From an uncultured Desulfobacterium sp. (GTDB lineage: Bacteria > Desulfobacterota > Desulfobacteria > Desulfobacterales > Desulfobacteraceae): a stretch of 27,329 nt of DNA. The stretch covers positions 1 through 27,329 of the forward strand of contig CAKZLA010000212.1 in assembly GCA_937124525.1 (NCBI GenBank). Direction: 5' to 3'. The notes under the pieces were generated by a model. That model was not told where the DNA came from, did not search any database, and worked only from the letters and a program-made list of their open reading frames with translations. This document shows, one piece after another, positions 1 to 8,526 of this stretch (its first letter is position 1; each line of letters starts with the position of its first letter). The translations under genes and the position numbers were made by a program.

Positions 1-2
1 TA

Positions 3-596
3 AATTACATATATCGCATCGGGACCTACCCTTCAAACGAGGGCGGCGCCGCCGTAACCATGATCAATGGTGCATCTGATGCACTGATTCGAAACAATCT
101 TTTTGTTGATATCTATGGTCAGGGACTGACCGTGGCAGGGCCGGGGGTTCGGGTGATCAACAATATTTTTCATGATGTGGCCTGGAGTATAATTTTGGGG
201 ATTCAGGGAGCTTCCAGCATTCAGTTTCTTAATAATATTGTCATTGAAGAAAAAACCGTTCCCTTTCAGATCCACTGGGGAGTACTGGCATCCTTTGTAT
301 GTGATTATAATTACTATTGCATGAAAAATCAGTATTTTTATGAAAGCCAGGGGAAAAAAATGGACTGGAAACTGTGGCGTAAAAAAGGATTCGATTTACA
401 TTCTATGCACGGAAAGATGCCCTTTACTGATACGGTTTCCACTTCTGATGGCATGATATCCGATTATCGGCTGGACCCGGCTTCTTTTGCCGTTGACGCA
501 GGAATTCCCGAACTGAAAGATGCCGCAATTCCCCCCGGACATGGGGACATAAAATCGGACATGGGAATTTTTGGGGGACCGGGCAATGTATGGTAG
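3..596 (+). CDS. Right-handed parallel beta-helix protein, 3' end (partial)
   Basis: The reading frame is already open at the left edge of the window, so this is the C-terminal part (about 197 residues) of a longer protein; the first ATG at 60 is internal. The visible part has short repeated Asn-rich rungs such as IRNNLF, VINNIF and FLNNIV, each ending in a hydrophobic turn, the pattern of right-handed beta-helix (pectate-lyase-like) repeats. The C-terminus has the DAGIP...DMGIFGG signature often seen closing secreted beta-helix proteins of polysaccharide loci. Such proteins commonly bind, cleave or epimerise polysaccharides outside the cytoplasm. Its place next to a glycosyltransferase and PEP-CTERM genes fits a role in exopolysaccharide modification. 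The exact activity cannot be told, because the N-terminus, signal peptide and any catalytic residues lie outside the window. Confidence 0.75.
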   Translation, partial: NYIYRIGTYPSNEGGAAVTMINGASDALIRNNLFVDIYGQGLTVAGPGVRVINNIFHDVAWSIILGIQGASSIQFLNNIVIEEKTVPFQIHWGVLASFVCDYNYYCMKNQYFYESQGKKMDWKLWRKKGFDLHSMHGKMPFTDTVSTSDGMISDYRLDPASFAVDAGIPELKDAAIPPGHGDIKSDMGIFGGPGNVW

Positions 597-931
597 AGTC
601 AGGTTTTAGTAGGCCTTCTCCCATCCGATATGCTGGAGGCAATACACTTCCAGGCGGCCTCGGTTAGAACCATATTCAGAATTTAACACTCATGATCCAG
701 TTTTTTCATCTTGATAATTCCTGAGAAGAGTCAGGATTTCTAAACCATCCTAAAAAATTGGTGCATTGAGTAACAGCAATTCCCGATCGTCATTTAACTG
801 TCTAATATTATTTAATATCTACCAAGGTGATTTCGTAAAACCCAAAGCGTGAATGTCAATATTTTTAGACAGTTATCCTGAAATTGACCGGGAATAGCTA
901 ATGGAATAACAGGAGTTATTGTTATCAAGAG
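597..931. other. Non-coding gap upstream of the glycosyltransferase gene
   Basis: No convincing gene is present in these 335 bases. A small hairpin (TCCTGA / TCAGGA, 719-736) might help end the upstream transcript but lacks a clear U tract. The main feature is an 11-bp perfect inverted repeat at 795-805 and 865-875, listed separately. Confidence 0.5.
795..875. repeat. Long-loop inverted repeat upstream of GT4 gene
   Basis: TAACTGTCTAA (795-805) is perfectly complementary to TTAGACAGTTA (865-875), and inner AATATT segments extend the pairing after a three-base bulge. The loop is about 59 bases and the element ends some 57 bases before the GT4 start codon. It could be an RNA hairpin in the leader or a paired operator; which one is not decidable from sequence alone. 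Confidence 0.55.
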
Positions 932-2065
932 ATGAGAAAAAAAGCAATCTATCACCATCGAACCCAGGCCACGGATGCCCAGGGCATTCACATCAATGAG
1001 ATGGTCAACGCATTTATCCGCCAGGGAATTGATATAAAAATGGTGGCCCTGGTGCAAGATGAAGCTCTGGGCCAGGAATCCCGGGAGGGGGTGCTTGGTA
1101 AGATTTCCAGCGTACTTCCCAGCCTGGTATACGAGCTGATGGAAATCGGATTTAACATCCCAGGAATTTTCAGGCTCTACCGGACAGCGGTAAAAGAACG
1201 TCCGTTATTCATTTACGAGCGTTATTCCATTTATAATCTGGCAGGGTTGGTGGTTTCCCGGCTCACTGGCATTCCTTTAATCGAGGAGGTGAATGCCCCC
1301 CTTGCCCGGGAAAAGAAAACTTATGGTGACCTTTACTTCTCGGGAATGGCCCAGTTCATAGAAACCCTCATAATCAACGGTTCATCCAGAAGCATTACCG
1401 TGACAGAGGCTCTCAAGAAAATGCTGGTGCACAAGGGTGCGGATGAAAAAAACATTGTGGTAATGCCCAATGGGATCAATCTTGGAGACTATCCTGTGGA
1501 TGCTGCCGGGAAAAAAGGCAAAGAGCTGGTTTTGGGATTCATTGGCTGGTTCAGGCAGTGGCATGGCCTGGAATCCCTGGTTAAAATTTTTGCTGCCCAA
1601 AAATGGCATGAAAAAAATGTTCGTCTGCTGCTGGTGGGAGATGGACCTCTGCGGGGCATCCTTGAAAAAAATATTACCAGGCTCGGCCTGGAAAACCACG
1701 TAACCATCACAGGTGCAGTTCCCCGGGATCAGCTGGGGGATTATCTTGATCAGATGGACATCGCTTTGCAACCGGCGGCTACATCCTACGCCTGCCCCAT
1801 GAAACTCATCGAATATATGGCTGCCAGCAAGGCCATTGTGGCCCCAGATCAGCCCAATATCAGGGAGTTACTGGTTCATGCATATAATGGGCTTTTATTT
1901 AAGCCGGGGGATATTGATGATCTGGCCAGGCAGATTGAATCATTGCTGACGGATGGGGAAATGATTTCTCGATTGGGCCGAGTCGCCCGGAAAACGGTGG
2001 AGACAAGACCGTTAAACTGGAATTATAATGCAGAGCAGGTGATAGAACTAATTCCCTCTTTATAA
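932..2065 (+). CDS. Glycosyltransferase family 4 protein
   Basis: This 377-residue protein has the two-Rossmann-fold (GT-B) layout of retaining GT4 enzymes. The N-terminal half has the acceptor-side fold with a HINEM segment. The C-terminal half (about 200-377) holds LGFIGWFRQWHG, LLLVGDGPLRG, the conserved HVTITGAVPRDQL segment and the donor-binding stretch PMKLIEYMAASKAIVAPD around residues 285-302, followed by the usual NGLLF..GD. It should transfer an activated sugar to a lipid-linked oligosaccharide on the cytoplasmic side of the inner membrane, during exopolysaccharide repeat-unit assembly. Donor and acceptor cannot be predicted. The ATG at 932 has AAGAG directly before it and a GGAG about 16 bases upstream, so the start is less certain than the frame. 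It is convergent with the PEP-CTERM gene downstream. Confidence 0.88.
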   Translation: MRKKAIYHHRTQATDAQGIHINEMVNAFIRQGIDIKMVALVQDEALGQESREGVLGKISSVLPSLVYELMEIGFNIPGIFRLYRTAVKERPLFIYERYSIYNLAGLVVSRLTGIPLIEEVNAPLAREKKTYGDLYFSGMAQFIETLIINGSSRSITVTEALKKMLVHKGADEKNIVVMPNGINLGDYPVDAAGKKGKELVLGFIGWFRQWHGLESLVKIFAAQKWHEKNVRLLLVGDGPLRGILEKNITRLGLENHVTITGAVPRDQLGDYLDQMDIALQPAATSYACPMKLIEYMAASKAIVAPDQPNIRELLVHAYNGLLFKPGDIDDLARQIESLLTDGEMISRLGRVARKTVETRPLNWNYNAEQVIELIPSL

Positions 2066-2083
2066 AAAATACCCAAAATAGCA

Positions 2084-2122
2084 ATGGCCAGATACCTGTC
2101 TTATAGGCAGAGATCCGGCCAT
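2084..2122. terminator. Bidirectional terminator-like hairpin between convergent genes
   Basis: ATGGCC (2084-2089) pairs with GGCCAT (2117-2122), and the inner segments pair imperfectly. Both flanks are AT-rich: ATTAATTTT on the plus side and TATTTT...TATTTTTT on the minus side. The element sits between the convergent GT4 and PEP-CTERM genes, where a shared terminator is expected. The stem is imperfect, so confidence is moderate. Confidence 0.5.
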
Positions 2123-2141
2123 ATTAATTTTCACAATAAAT

Positions 2142-2804
2142 TTAATTTTTCTTTGCTTTCTTTCTTCCCACAACAACCAGACCCAGGAGACCAATCCCCA
2201 GAAGTGCCATACTGGCCGGTTCTGGAACCGGGTTGGTGTTGGGGTTTATGGCTGCAACCAGTACATCCTGGCTATCTGTAAATTGTAAAACTTGAACAAG
2301 GCCGCTGTTGGTCCAGCCACCAGCGATATCAGCTGATGCTAAAGACGTCCACTCAAGTACCTGAGAAGCATCGTAATAGAAAGCATTGCTTATCTGCCCC
2401 ATTTCCAACCATATTAATTGCTGTAGGTCATTTTGATCCCTTTTAGAAAAACTGCTATACCCTTCAAGATCTCCTTGGCTAAAATTCCAATACGCCCATG
2501 CTGCAGTATCAGTGAGTGTTCCAGTCCCAAGTGAATTTGAATTACCAATTCCATCAACGGTGTTGGTCCATGCTAAATTCTGTCCCATTTCAGCGCAGAA
2601 TGTTGACCATTTAAAACCAGTGTTGTCATAATTGGCATCGTCAGGAGATGACACCACAGAAAAACCAAACTCCCCACCACTTCCAACATAAGATCCATTC
2701 CATCTGACAGTATCGCCAACGGAAACACCATAATCATAGGCTAACGCTTGGGATACACCGGAAACCAGAAATACCACTAATAATAAAAACAAAGTTTTTT
2801 TCAT
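2142..2804 (-). CDS. PEP-CTERM sorting-domain protein (exosortase substrate)
   Basis: This 220-residue secreted protein starts with a Sec signal peptide (MKK, then a hydrophobic core, cleavage likely after SQALA near residue 22). It ends with a textbook PEP-CTERM signal: VPEP at 193-196, a hydrophobic helix with the LLGIGLLGLVVVG pattern, and a basic tail RKKAKKN. Exosortase/archaeosortase-type transpeptidases recognise such tails and process the protein at the membrane for surface or matrix attachment. The body is rich in Ser, Gly, Asn and Trp. It contains a TFCAE segment like the TFC-E signature of a common PEP-CTERM subfamily, with no enzymatic motif seen. The start has a strong ribosome site (AAGGAGG, about nine bases upstream). 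It is probably a matrix or floc protein co-functioning with the polysaccharide made by this locus. Confidence 0.93.
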   Translation of the reverse strand: MKKTLFLLLVVFLVSGVSQALAYDYGVSVGDTVRWNGSYVGSGGEFGFSVVSSPDDANYDNTGFKWSTFCAEMGQNLAWTNTVDGIGNSNSLGTGTLTDTAAWAYWNFSQGDLEGYSSFSKRDQNDLQQLIWLEMGQISNAFYYDASQVLEWTSLASADIAGGWTNSGLVQVLQFTDSQDVLVAAINPNTNPVPEPASMALLGIGLLGLVVVGRKKAKKN

Positions 2805-2913
2805 TTTAAAATCCTCCTTGATTGTATGTCAATAAACCCTTTCGCTTACATATTAAAACGAAATAAATTTTAGCTCTTAATACACACAATAAAGCATTCT
2901 TTGTGAGCCGTCC

Positions 2914-2954
2914 ATCCCCCAAAGGTATTAATTTTGCCTTTGGGGGATTTTTTT
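2914..2954 (+). terminator. Intrinsic terminator with U tract on the plus strand
   Basis: A 12-bp perfect stem (left arm 2914-2925, right arm 2937-2948; core CCCCCAAAGG / CCTTTGGGGG) with an 11-base loop runs into a T7 tract at 2948-2954. The U tract lies on the plus strand, although both flanking genes are on the minus strand. It is therefore placed to stop plus-strand (antisense or read-through) transcription. For minus-strand prsT transcripts it would be only a stable 3' hairpin. Confidence 0.7.
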
Positions 2955-2975
2955 ATGGGAACAACACATCTGGTT

Positions 2976-5276
2976 TTATTCACCCATTGTTTTAAGAAGG
3001 GCAGTTGCCTGCTGTATCCGACCTTGATTCTTATCCAGTGTGAGTACCTTTTTCAGCGTGGCTCTGGCATTTCCAATATCCCCTTTACTGTAATACGACT
3101 GCCCCAGGTGAAGCATCACCTCAGGATTATCGCCAGACTTTTCCAAGCTGTCTCTAAATTCGGTGATGGCGCTATCCACCAGCCCCTTTTTAAGATAAAT
3201 CAGTCCCAATGTATCCATGATGGCCGGATCTTCGGGCAGTACCTCCCGGGCCACCCGGGCCCAGGAAAGGGCCTCATCCACTTTATCTGTTCGCTGGATC
3301 AAATGCCAGGCCAAATTATTGGCTGCCGGTGCATACCGGGGACGATTGTCAAGGGCTTTCCGATAATGCATGGCCCCTTCATCATAAAGCCCCTTGGCAT
3401 CCATGAGAATACCCAGCATCATGTGGGCGGTGATCAGACCGGGATTTTTTTCCAGAAGCTTGGTGTACTGCTCAATGGCCTTGTCCGGGCTACCGGTTTC
3501 CATATAAATACGGGCCATGGCATAGTAAGGCGGCTGGAAGTCGGCATCTGAGTTAATGGCCCTTTGAAAAGCCGCCAAAGCCAACTCTTTGTTTTTTTCT
3601 GCCAGATAAACGTCACCGGTAAGCTTGTGAAGGGTGGACATAAACCGGGGAGAAGCCTTGGGAACCTTGAGCTGTTCTTGGATCAGCGCATGGGCACCAC
3701 TGTAATTTTTTTGAGTCACGCGGTTCTGAACCAGCAACCCGATGACATCCAGGGCAAAGGGAGACCGGTCAAGAGCCTGGGTCAAATAGGCATCGGACTC
3801 ATCATAGTTCTGACCATAGGCATATACCAAACCCATGAGCTGATATCCCCGGGGGTTTTCCGGTGCCATTTCAATGAGTTTTTTAAATCCTTCAATGGCC
3901 TTGTCCCGGTGACCCGCCTCCATGTAGCAGTTGGCAAGAATATCAATGGCCTGAAAATTAGCGGGATCTTTTTCCAATACATTTAACGCATGCTCTCGTG
4001 CCAATAAAAATTCACCAGTATTGTAGTAAAGCTGGGCCAGTAAAATTCTGGCCCTGGATTGATCTGGATTGAGATCCACACACCGTGCAAGGGCAGTCAT
4101 GGCCTTGGCACTATCTTCCAAGCCCATATGACACACCCCCTGGAGATAATAAATTCTGGCGGTATCCGGGCGTTCTTTCTTCAAGGTCTGTAACCGGTTC
4201 AATGCTGCGCCATATTTCTTTTCATATATTTTGAGTTCACTGTCCAGCATCAGAGCAGGGAAAAAGCCTGGCCTGGAGTCAAGAATGGCAGCAATAATGG
4301 AGGCTGCTGCCGGAATATCACCTTTTTGAAAATGAAATTGTGCCAGGGTATTCTTCAGGAGTAAATTATCCGGTTGCAGTTCCAACGCCTGGGTGTACAA
4401 GGCCAGGGCCTTGTCATCTTTATCAATAATATCGTAAAAACGTGCGACACTCACATGGGCCTTAACACTGTCCGGAGCCATTTCAAGGGCCTGCATATAT
4501 GCCTTTTCTGCGGCCCCCTCGTCCTGCATGCGCATGTAAAAATTCCCCATGAAAATGGGAATATCAACAGTATCCGGATTCAGGCGACCGGCGGTGATGA
4601 GCTGGGCCTCCGCCTTATCAAAGGCCTTGGTTTTCAAATAAAAGCTCACCAGAATCATCCGGGATGCAAGATTTGCCTCATCTACCTTCACCGCCCTGAG
4701 CAGGAGTTGTTCTGCCGCGTTGAAATCTTTCTGAAAAGTTTTAAGGGCTGCCAATTTTTCAAGGGCGCTTATGTGGTCCGGTTCCAGGGAAATAATTTTA
4801 TTGAAAAGAGCTTCTGCCTGTCCCATATCTCCCTTCTGAGCCAGTATCCGGGCCTTTAGGAACAGGGCTTTTGTGTTCTTAGGGTTACTGGCAAGAATTT
4901 TTTCAATTTTATCTTCGGCTGGGGCTATCTGATCTGAAAGCATGAGAAAACTGGCTGTTTTCAACAAAACATCCTGGTTGTCCGGTGCCAGTGCTTCTGC
5001 TTTGGTATACGCTTGGAAGGCTTCCCTGGCATTGCCCAGGCGAATCATGGTCTCCCCCAATTGATACCATGCATCCGGGTTATCCGGGGCCAGCTGGGTG
5101 GCATTGAGAAATTCGATGCGTGCCTTTTGATATTGTTCAGCGGAAAAATAATCCGCCCCTTTTTTAAGATGGGACGTTGCATTTTCCTGCTCTCCCTGGC
5201 ATCCCCAGAGGCCAAGGGTCAATAAAAGGATGGAGACCATGAAAATAAAATCAAGACACTTTTTTTGAAAATGCAT
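2976..5276 (-). CDS. prsT: PEP-CTERM system TPR-repeat lipoprotein, PrsT-like
   Basis: This 766-residue protein begins with a lipoprotein signal peptide ending in the lipobox LWGC (Cys at about 26), so the mature protein should be lipid-anchored and periplasm-facing. The rest is almost entirely tandem tetratricopeptide repeats with the usual W-LG-Y--A---F/Y-KA-...P pattern; more than 15 units can be followed. This layout matches the PrsT family of PEP-CTERM/exosortase loci, which is usually somewhat longer (about 900 residues). Family members are thought to be scaffolds for polysaccharide assembly or export and have no catalytic activity. The start is supported by GGAGG seven bases before the ATG. 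Neighbours (PEP-CTERM protein and EpsB-like transferase) support the assignment. Confidence 0.9.
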   Translation of the reverse strand: MHFQKKCLDFIFMVSILLLTLGLWGCQGEQENATSHLKKGADYFSAEQYQKARIEFLNATQLAPDNPDAWYQLGETMIRLGNAREAFQAYTKAEALAPDNQDVLLKTASFLMLSDQIAPAEDKIEKILASNPKNTKALFLKARILAQKGDMGQAEALFNKIISLEPDHISALEKLAALKTFQKDFNAAEQLLLRAVKVDEANLASRMILVSFYLKTKAFDKAEAQLITAGRLNPDTVDIPIFMGNFYMRMQDEGAAEKAYMQALEMAPDSVKAHVSVARFYDIIDKDDKALALYTQALELQPDNLLLKNTLAQFHFQKGDIPAAASIIAAILDSRPGFFPALMLDSELKIYEKKYGAALNRLQTLKKERPDTARIYYLQGVCHMGLEDSAKAMTALARCVDLNPDQSRARILLAQLYYNTGEFLLAREHALNVLEKDPANFQAIDILANCYMEAGHRDKAIEGFKKLIEMAPENPRGYQLMGLVYAYGQNYDESDAYLTQALDRSPFALDVIGLLVQNRVTQKNYSGAHALIQEQLKVPKASPRFMSTLHKLTGDVYLAEKNKELALAAFQRAINSDADFQPPYYAMARIYMETGSPDKAIEQYTKLLEKNPGLITAHMMLGILMDAKGLYDEGAMHYRKALDNRPRYAPAANNLAWHLIQRTDKVDEALSWARVAREVLPEDPAIMDTLGLIYLKKGLVDSAITEFRDSLEKSGDNPEVMLHLGQSYYSKGDIGNARATLKKVLTLDKNQGRIQQATALLKTMGE

Positions 5277-5310
5277 ATATCCTCCGTTTTTAAGATAAAC
5301 CAGGTATATC

Positions 5311-5339
5311 TTTGTAAATATTCTGGTTGGTAATGTAAA
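5311..5339 (-). promoter_or_regulatory. Candidate sigma-70 promoter for prsT
   Basis: On the minus strand TTTACA (5339-5334) is followed after 17 bases by TACAAA (5316-5311), about 35 bases before the prsT start codon. Matches to consensus are five of six and four of six. The -35 lies in one arm of the palindrome at 5333-5366, so the palindrome might act as an operator. Short motif matches of this kind are common by chance. Confidence 0.3.
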
Positions 5340-5377
5340 TGTTTGGGCATCACCCCATATTTACATATCTTTTTTTC
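5333..5377. repeat. Hairpin with plus-strand T tract upstream of prsT
   Basis: ATGTAAAT (5333-5340) and ATTTACAT (5359-5366) are perfect complements, with an inner TGGG/CCCA pairing. On the plus strand the element is followed by ATCTTTTTTTC, giving it the look of a terminator opposite to the flanking minus-strand genes. It also overlaps a possible prsT -35 element. It could be an operator or an antisense terminator. Confidence 0.45.
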
Positions 5378-5434
5378 TTAGTTTTGGGATTTTATTAATA
5401 ACTGCCATATCTACCACCGACAAAACAAATAATA

Positions 5435-5450
5435 AAAATGGCATAATGCC
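5435..5450 (-). terminator. Weak terminator-like hairpin after the sugar transferase
   Basis: GGCATTATGCC directly after the sugar transferase stop codon (minus strand) forms a short stem, followed by ATTTTTATTATTTG. The stem is only four to five base pairs, so it is a weak candidate; part of the transcript may read on into prsT. Confidence 0.3.
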
Positions 5451-5456
5451 GCCCTC

Positions 5457-6806
5457 CTAACGCCCCTTCCCAAAAAACACCTCTCGAAAGGTCATTAAAA
5501 AAATCAGCAAATCCAGGTACCATGAAAAATGCTTGACATAGTAGAGGTCATAATTGAGCTTTTTCTTGCTGTCTTCAAAATTTTCCCCATAGGGATAATT
5601 GACCTGGGCCCAGCCAGTGAGTCCCGGGCGAACGGCATGGCGGAAATTATAATAGGGAACTGTTTTTTCAAGCTCTTTAGTAAACACCTCCCGTTCGGGT
5701 CTGGGTCCCACAAAATCCATATCTCCCTTGAAAATATTAATGAATTGAGGCACTTCATCCAAACGAACTTTACGGATAAACCGCCCCACCCGGGTAACCC
5801 GGATATCATTTTTCATGGCAAAGGTGGGACCGGAGTCCTTTTCCGCCATGGCGGTCATGGATCGAAATTTAATTAAATTAAATTTTCTGCCATTCTTTCC
5901 CATTCTTTCCTGGAGATAAAAAATCGGCCCTGGAGACTCCAGCTTGATTAAAAAAGCCGTAATAAGCAGAACAGGGGACATGAAAATGAGCAACAAAAAG
6001 GAAATAATCAATCCCTGCAACCGTTTAACGGCTGTGTGAAGGGAGGTATGGTAAAACCCTTCCTCAAAAATAAACCAACTGGGTTTAAAAAAATCATCAA
6101 TAATCAGTTTACGCTGGGCGGTTTCATAAAACTGGGTGCCCTCAAGAACCCTGATATTCTTGAATTTACACTGCAAAAGCTCCTTCACCGGCAATTTCCC
6201 CCGGCGATTTCTCAGGGTAACCACAATGGTGTCAACGGTGCGGGAAGAGACCAATTTTTCCAATTGATCCATGGTATCCAGCACCGGAACATCATGGATC
6301 AGCTGCCCCACCTGGGAAGCCAGCGTGGTAATAAATCCAATAACTTCAAAGCCCACACATTTTTTCTCCCGGGCCTCTTTTATAATTTCAGCTGCCTGGG
6401 AAGTTATACCCAAAATTAAAATTTTTTCACGATTATAGGAAAGAAAATAGAATATAACCCACCGAAAAAGAAATATCATGGTAAAGCTAAACATCAGGGG
6501 TAACAAAAAAAAATAATGCCTGGGAACCACGGCAGTGGAAAAGAAAAAAAGGGTGGCCGTAAAAAAAAAGGTGAAGAAAAAAGCGGGAATTATTTTTTTA
6601 AACAGATCCCACAAATAATTAAACTTCACAGGCATATAAAGCCGCTGGGACAGCAAAGAGATGATGGTGGCTACGATGAGGGTGACAATGGCTATATTCC
6701 CACTCAAATGTCCAGGATTAAACAAATCGGTGAGGGGAGAAATAAGAGGTGTGATAACCCCAAAAGCGATATAGGCAATCACCACGTCCACCAGCATGAT
6801 ACTCAA
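5457..6806 (-). CDS. Undecaprenyl-phosphate sugar phosphotransferase, PEP-CTERM system type
   Basis: This bacterial sugar transferase should start exopolysaccharide repeat units by moving a sugar-1-phosphate from a nucleotide sugar to undecaprenyl phosphate in the inner membrane. The N-terminal part (to about 120) has four hydrophobic helices, followed by a Rossmann-like domain (ILILGITSQA...) to about 225. A further helix near 260-285 leads into the catalytic domain with the conserved PGPIFYLQERMGKNGR, KFRSM, RLDEVPQ, FVGPRPER and RPGLTGWAQVNYPYG motifs. The ending, with LNYDLYYVKHFSWYLDLLI and FFGKGR, is typical of the EpsB-like subfamily tied to exosortase loci. The coordinates use a TTG start at 6806; an ATG at 6797 and an ATT at 6839 with a much better ribosome site are alternatives. 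It follows the cyclase gene closely and is probably translationally coupled to it. Confidence 0.92.
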   Translation of the reverse strand: MSIMLVDVVIAYIAFGVITPLISPLTDLFNPGHLSGNIAIVTLIVATIISLLSQRLYMPVKFNYLWDLFKKIIPAFFFTFFFTATLFFFSTAVVPRHYFFLLPLMFSFTMIFLFRWVIFYFLSYNREKILILGITSQAAEIIKEAREKKCVGFEVIGFITTLASQVGQLIHDVPVLDTMDQLEKLVSSRTVDTIVVTLRNRRGKLPVKELLQCKFKNIRVLEGTQFYETAQRKLIIDDFFKPSWFIFEEGFYHTSLHTAVKRLQGLIISFLLLIFMSPVLLITAFLIKLESPGPIFYLQERMGKNGRKFNLIKFRSMTAMAEKDSGPTFAMKNDIRVTRVGRFIRKVRLDEVPQFINIFKGDMDFVGPRPEREVFTKELEKTVPYYNFRHAVRPGLTGWAQVNYPYGENFEDSKKKLNYDLYYVKHFSWYLDLLIFLMTFREVFFGKGR

Positions 6807-6836
6807 GGTTCCAAGGGGGGTGCGGGTAGAAAAAAG

Positions 6837-6852
6837 AATGGGTTACTCCTCC
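6837..6852 (-). promoter_or_regulatory. Strong ribosome binding site pointing to an ATT start
   Basis: Reading the minus strand, GGAGGAG lies at 6852-6846 inside the last codons of the cyclase gene. The cyclase stop TAA follows, then CCC, then ATT (6839-6837), which opens the sugar transferase frame. Spacing from GGAGG to ATT is eight bases, ideal for initiation, whereas the TTG at 6806 and ATG at 6797 have no comparable site. The frame has no other start between ATT and TTG. Confidence 0.45.
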
Positions 6853-8348
6853 ATGTGCTCAAAAAGTTTGATGGCGTTTCCCCCCATGATTTTAGCGGAT
6901 ATAATAGCTGTCTGAGCTTTTTGCACCAGACTTTCCGGGGTGTCGGCATCCATGGGGAATCCAGCAATCCCACCGCTCAAGGTGATGGGGGATTTCAAAT
7001 TCAGATGCATCTCATCGGAAAGGTGCTCCACTGCCTCCAGAATGCGGTTGGCAATCATCTGGGCAGATTCTTTAGAGGACTTCAGCAAAATCACGCCGAA
7101 CTCTTCTCCGCCAATTCTGCCCACAACATCGTTGGTGCGGACACACCCCAGGATTTTATCTGCAATGAATCTCAGAATCTGGTCCCCGGCGTAATAGCCA
7201 TGGGCAAGATTGACCTGGTTAAATCGATCCACATCCAGCAGCAGCAAGGCAATAATTCCTTTTTTTTCCCTCCGGAGTCGACTGAACTCTTCGTTGAGCC
7301 GCTTCCACCACAGGCCATAATTATAGGTACCGGTGAGGCTATCTGTGTAGGTGAGATCCCGGAACCCCTGGTTGACGTTTGAATTTTGGATGGTTTCTGC
7401 TGCCCGGGTACAGATGGTTTTCAGTATCCTTTCCTGCTCTTTATCAATGGCGGGTTTTTCGTGGTTGAACAACACCAGCTGACCCTGGCCGACACTCTTT
7501 TCATCGGTGGAGCTCAGGGGAAACACCACCACAAATTCTTCATTGACAAAGGCATTCTGGCTATGCAGGGCCAAATCTGCTTTGTTGAAAATCTCCATGT
7601 AGTGGGGGGGATCTGAAAGTTTTGACTGGATGGAAGGTGCCAATTCTTCGTACAGGCTGCGATGGTTACCGGGTTCAAACCCATAGCCAAGTACCAGCTC
7701 AAAATAATTTGAGTCCTTATTTTTAAGGAAAAATACTCCTTTTTTCTGGATGCCACTCACATCGGTGATAATCTGGAAAATATAATCAAAAACAATTCTA
7801 AGCTCCCGGAGAACATTATATTCTCGAAACATATTCATCATGTGCAGCTGGGAAGGTGGTGAGTGGTGAGCAAGTGGAATTTCGGCATTGACAAGGTGGT
7901 TATAAAACCGGGAGACAATATCCTGGGTCAGCAGGTGCTTTTCTGCCAATTCTGATTCGGTGAGATCCATGGCGTTGATATTAAGGGTACCCAAAGTACC
8001 GTTACCCAGCTTCAAAGGAATGATCAAAGAGTGATCAATGTCTTTCCGGGTCAAATCCTCGGGGTTGATTTGATCCCTGCGGTCCTTGCCATCCCCCTTA
8101 ATATATATGGCAAAATCATCTATGGCCACCTTACCTGCCACACCATAGCCTAATCGCGCACGGGTATTTTCAATGATTTCTTTTTTTAATCCTTTTGCAC
8201 TTTGAATGGTCAATTCCGGAGAGGAACCATCGGTGAGCATGATGGAGCCACTTTTACTTTTCATCACATCCAGAACGATATTCAGTAAAAGGTCCAGAGT
8301 GTGTTGGGATATCTGATCAACCACGGCCAGTTTCCTTTTCTTTTGCAT
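6843..8348 (-). CDS. GAF-GAF-GGDEF diguanylate cyclase
   Basis: This 501-residue soluble protein has two GAF-like sensor domains (about 10-150 and 175-320) and a C-terminal GGDEF domain (about 335-500). The active-site signature is intact as GGEEF at 413-417. An RTND sequence at 404-407, five residues upstream, matches the RxxD inhibitory site, so product feedback is expected. Metal-binding Asp residues lie in LLDVDRF, and the guanine-contacting Asn380 and Asp389 positions are kept, although the usual ND--GH is changed to NLAHGY. It should make cyclic di-GMP from two GTP in response to an unknown ligand. It sits directly upstream of the sugar transferase gene (stop codon within the latter's ribosome-site region), which ties c-di-GMP production to exopolysaccharide synthesis. 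Confidence 0.92.
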   Translation of the reverse strand: MQKKRKLAVVDQISQHTLDLLLNIVLDVMKSKSGSIMLTDGSSPELTIQSAKGLKKEIIENTRARLGYGVAGKVAIDDFAIYIKGDGKDRRDQINPEDLTRKDIDHSLIIPLKLGNGTLGTLNINAMDLTESELAEKHLLTQDIVSRFYNHLVNAEIPLAHHSPPSQLHMMNMFREYNVLRELRIVFDYIFQIITDVSGIQKKGVFFLKNKDSNYFELVLGYGFEPGNHRSLYEELAPSIQSKLSDPPHYMEIFNKADLALHSQNAFVNEEFVVVFPLSSTDEKSVGQGQLVLFNHEKPAIDKEQERILKTICTRAAETIQNSNVNQGFRDLTYTDSLTGTYNYGLWWKRLNEEFSRLRREKKGIIALLLLDVDRFNQVNLAHGYYAGDQILRFIADKILGCVRTNDVVGRIGGEEFGVILLKSSKESAQMIANRILEAVEHLSDEMHLNLKSPITLSGGIAGFPMDADTPESLVQKAQTAIISAKIMGGNAIKLFEHMEE

Positions 8349-8526
8349 GCCTTCACCATAATTGCCCTTATTTTTATTCAGGTTTATGATAAATACGGAA
8401 AGAATGCAAGTGTTTCAATGTTATCTGGATATTAAAATACTCCTTGTTAATTTGATCTGGTTTGGGTATGTAAAAAAGGATACTTTTCAATGGTATCCCT
8501 ATCATCCTTTTCGCTGACGATGAGCT

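Noticed and set aside
6516..7382. 288-codon open frame on the plus strand
   Set aside because: It lies antisense to the cyclase and the start of the sugar transferase, both strongly supported; the translation is low-complexity Lys/Gly/His without a domain.
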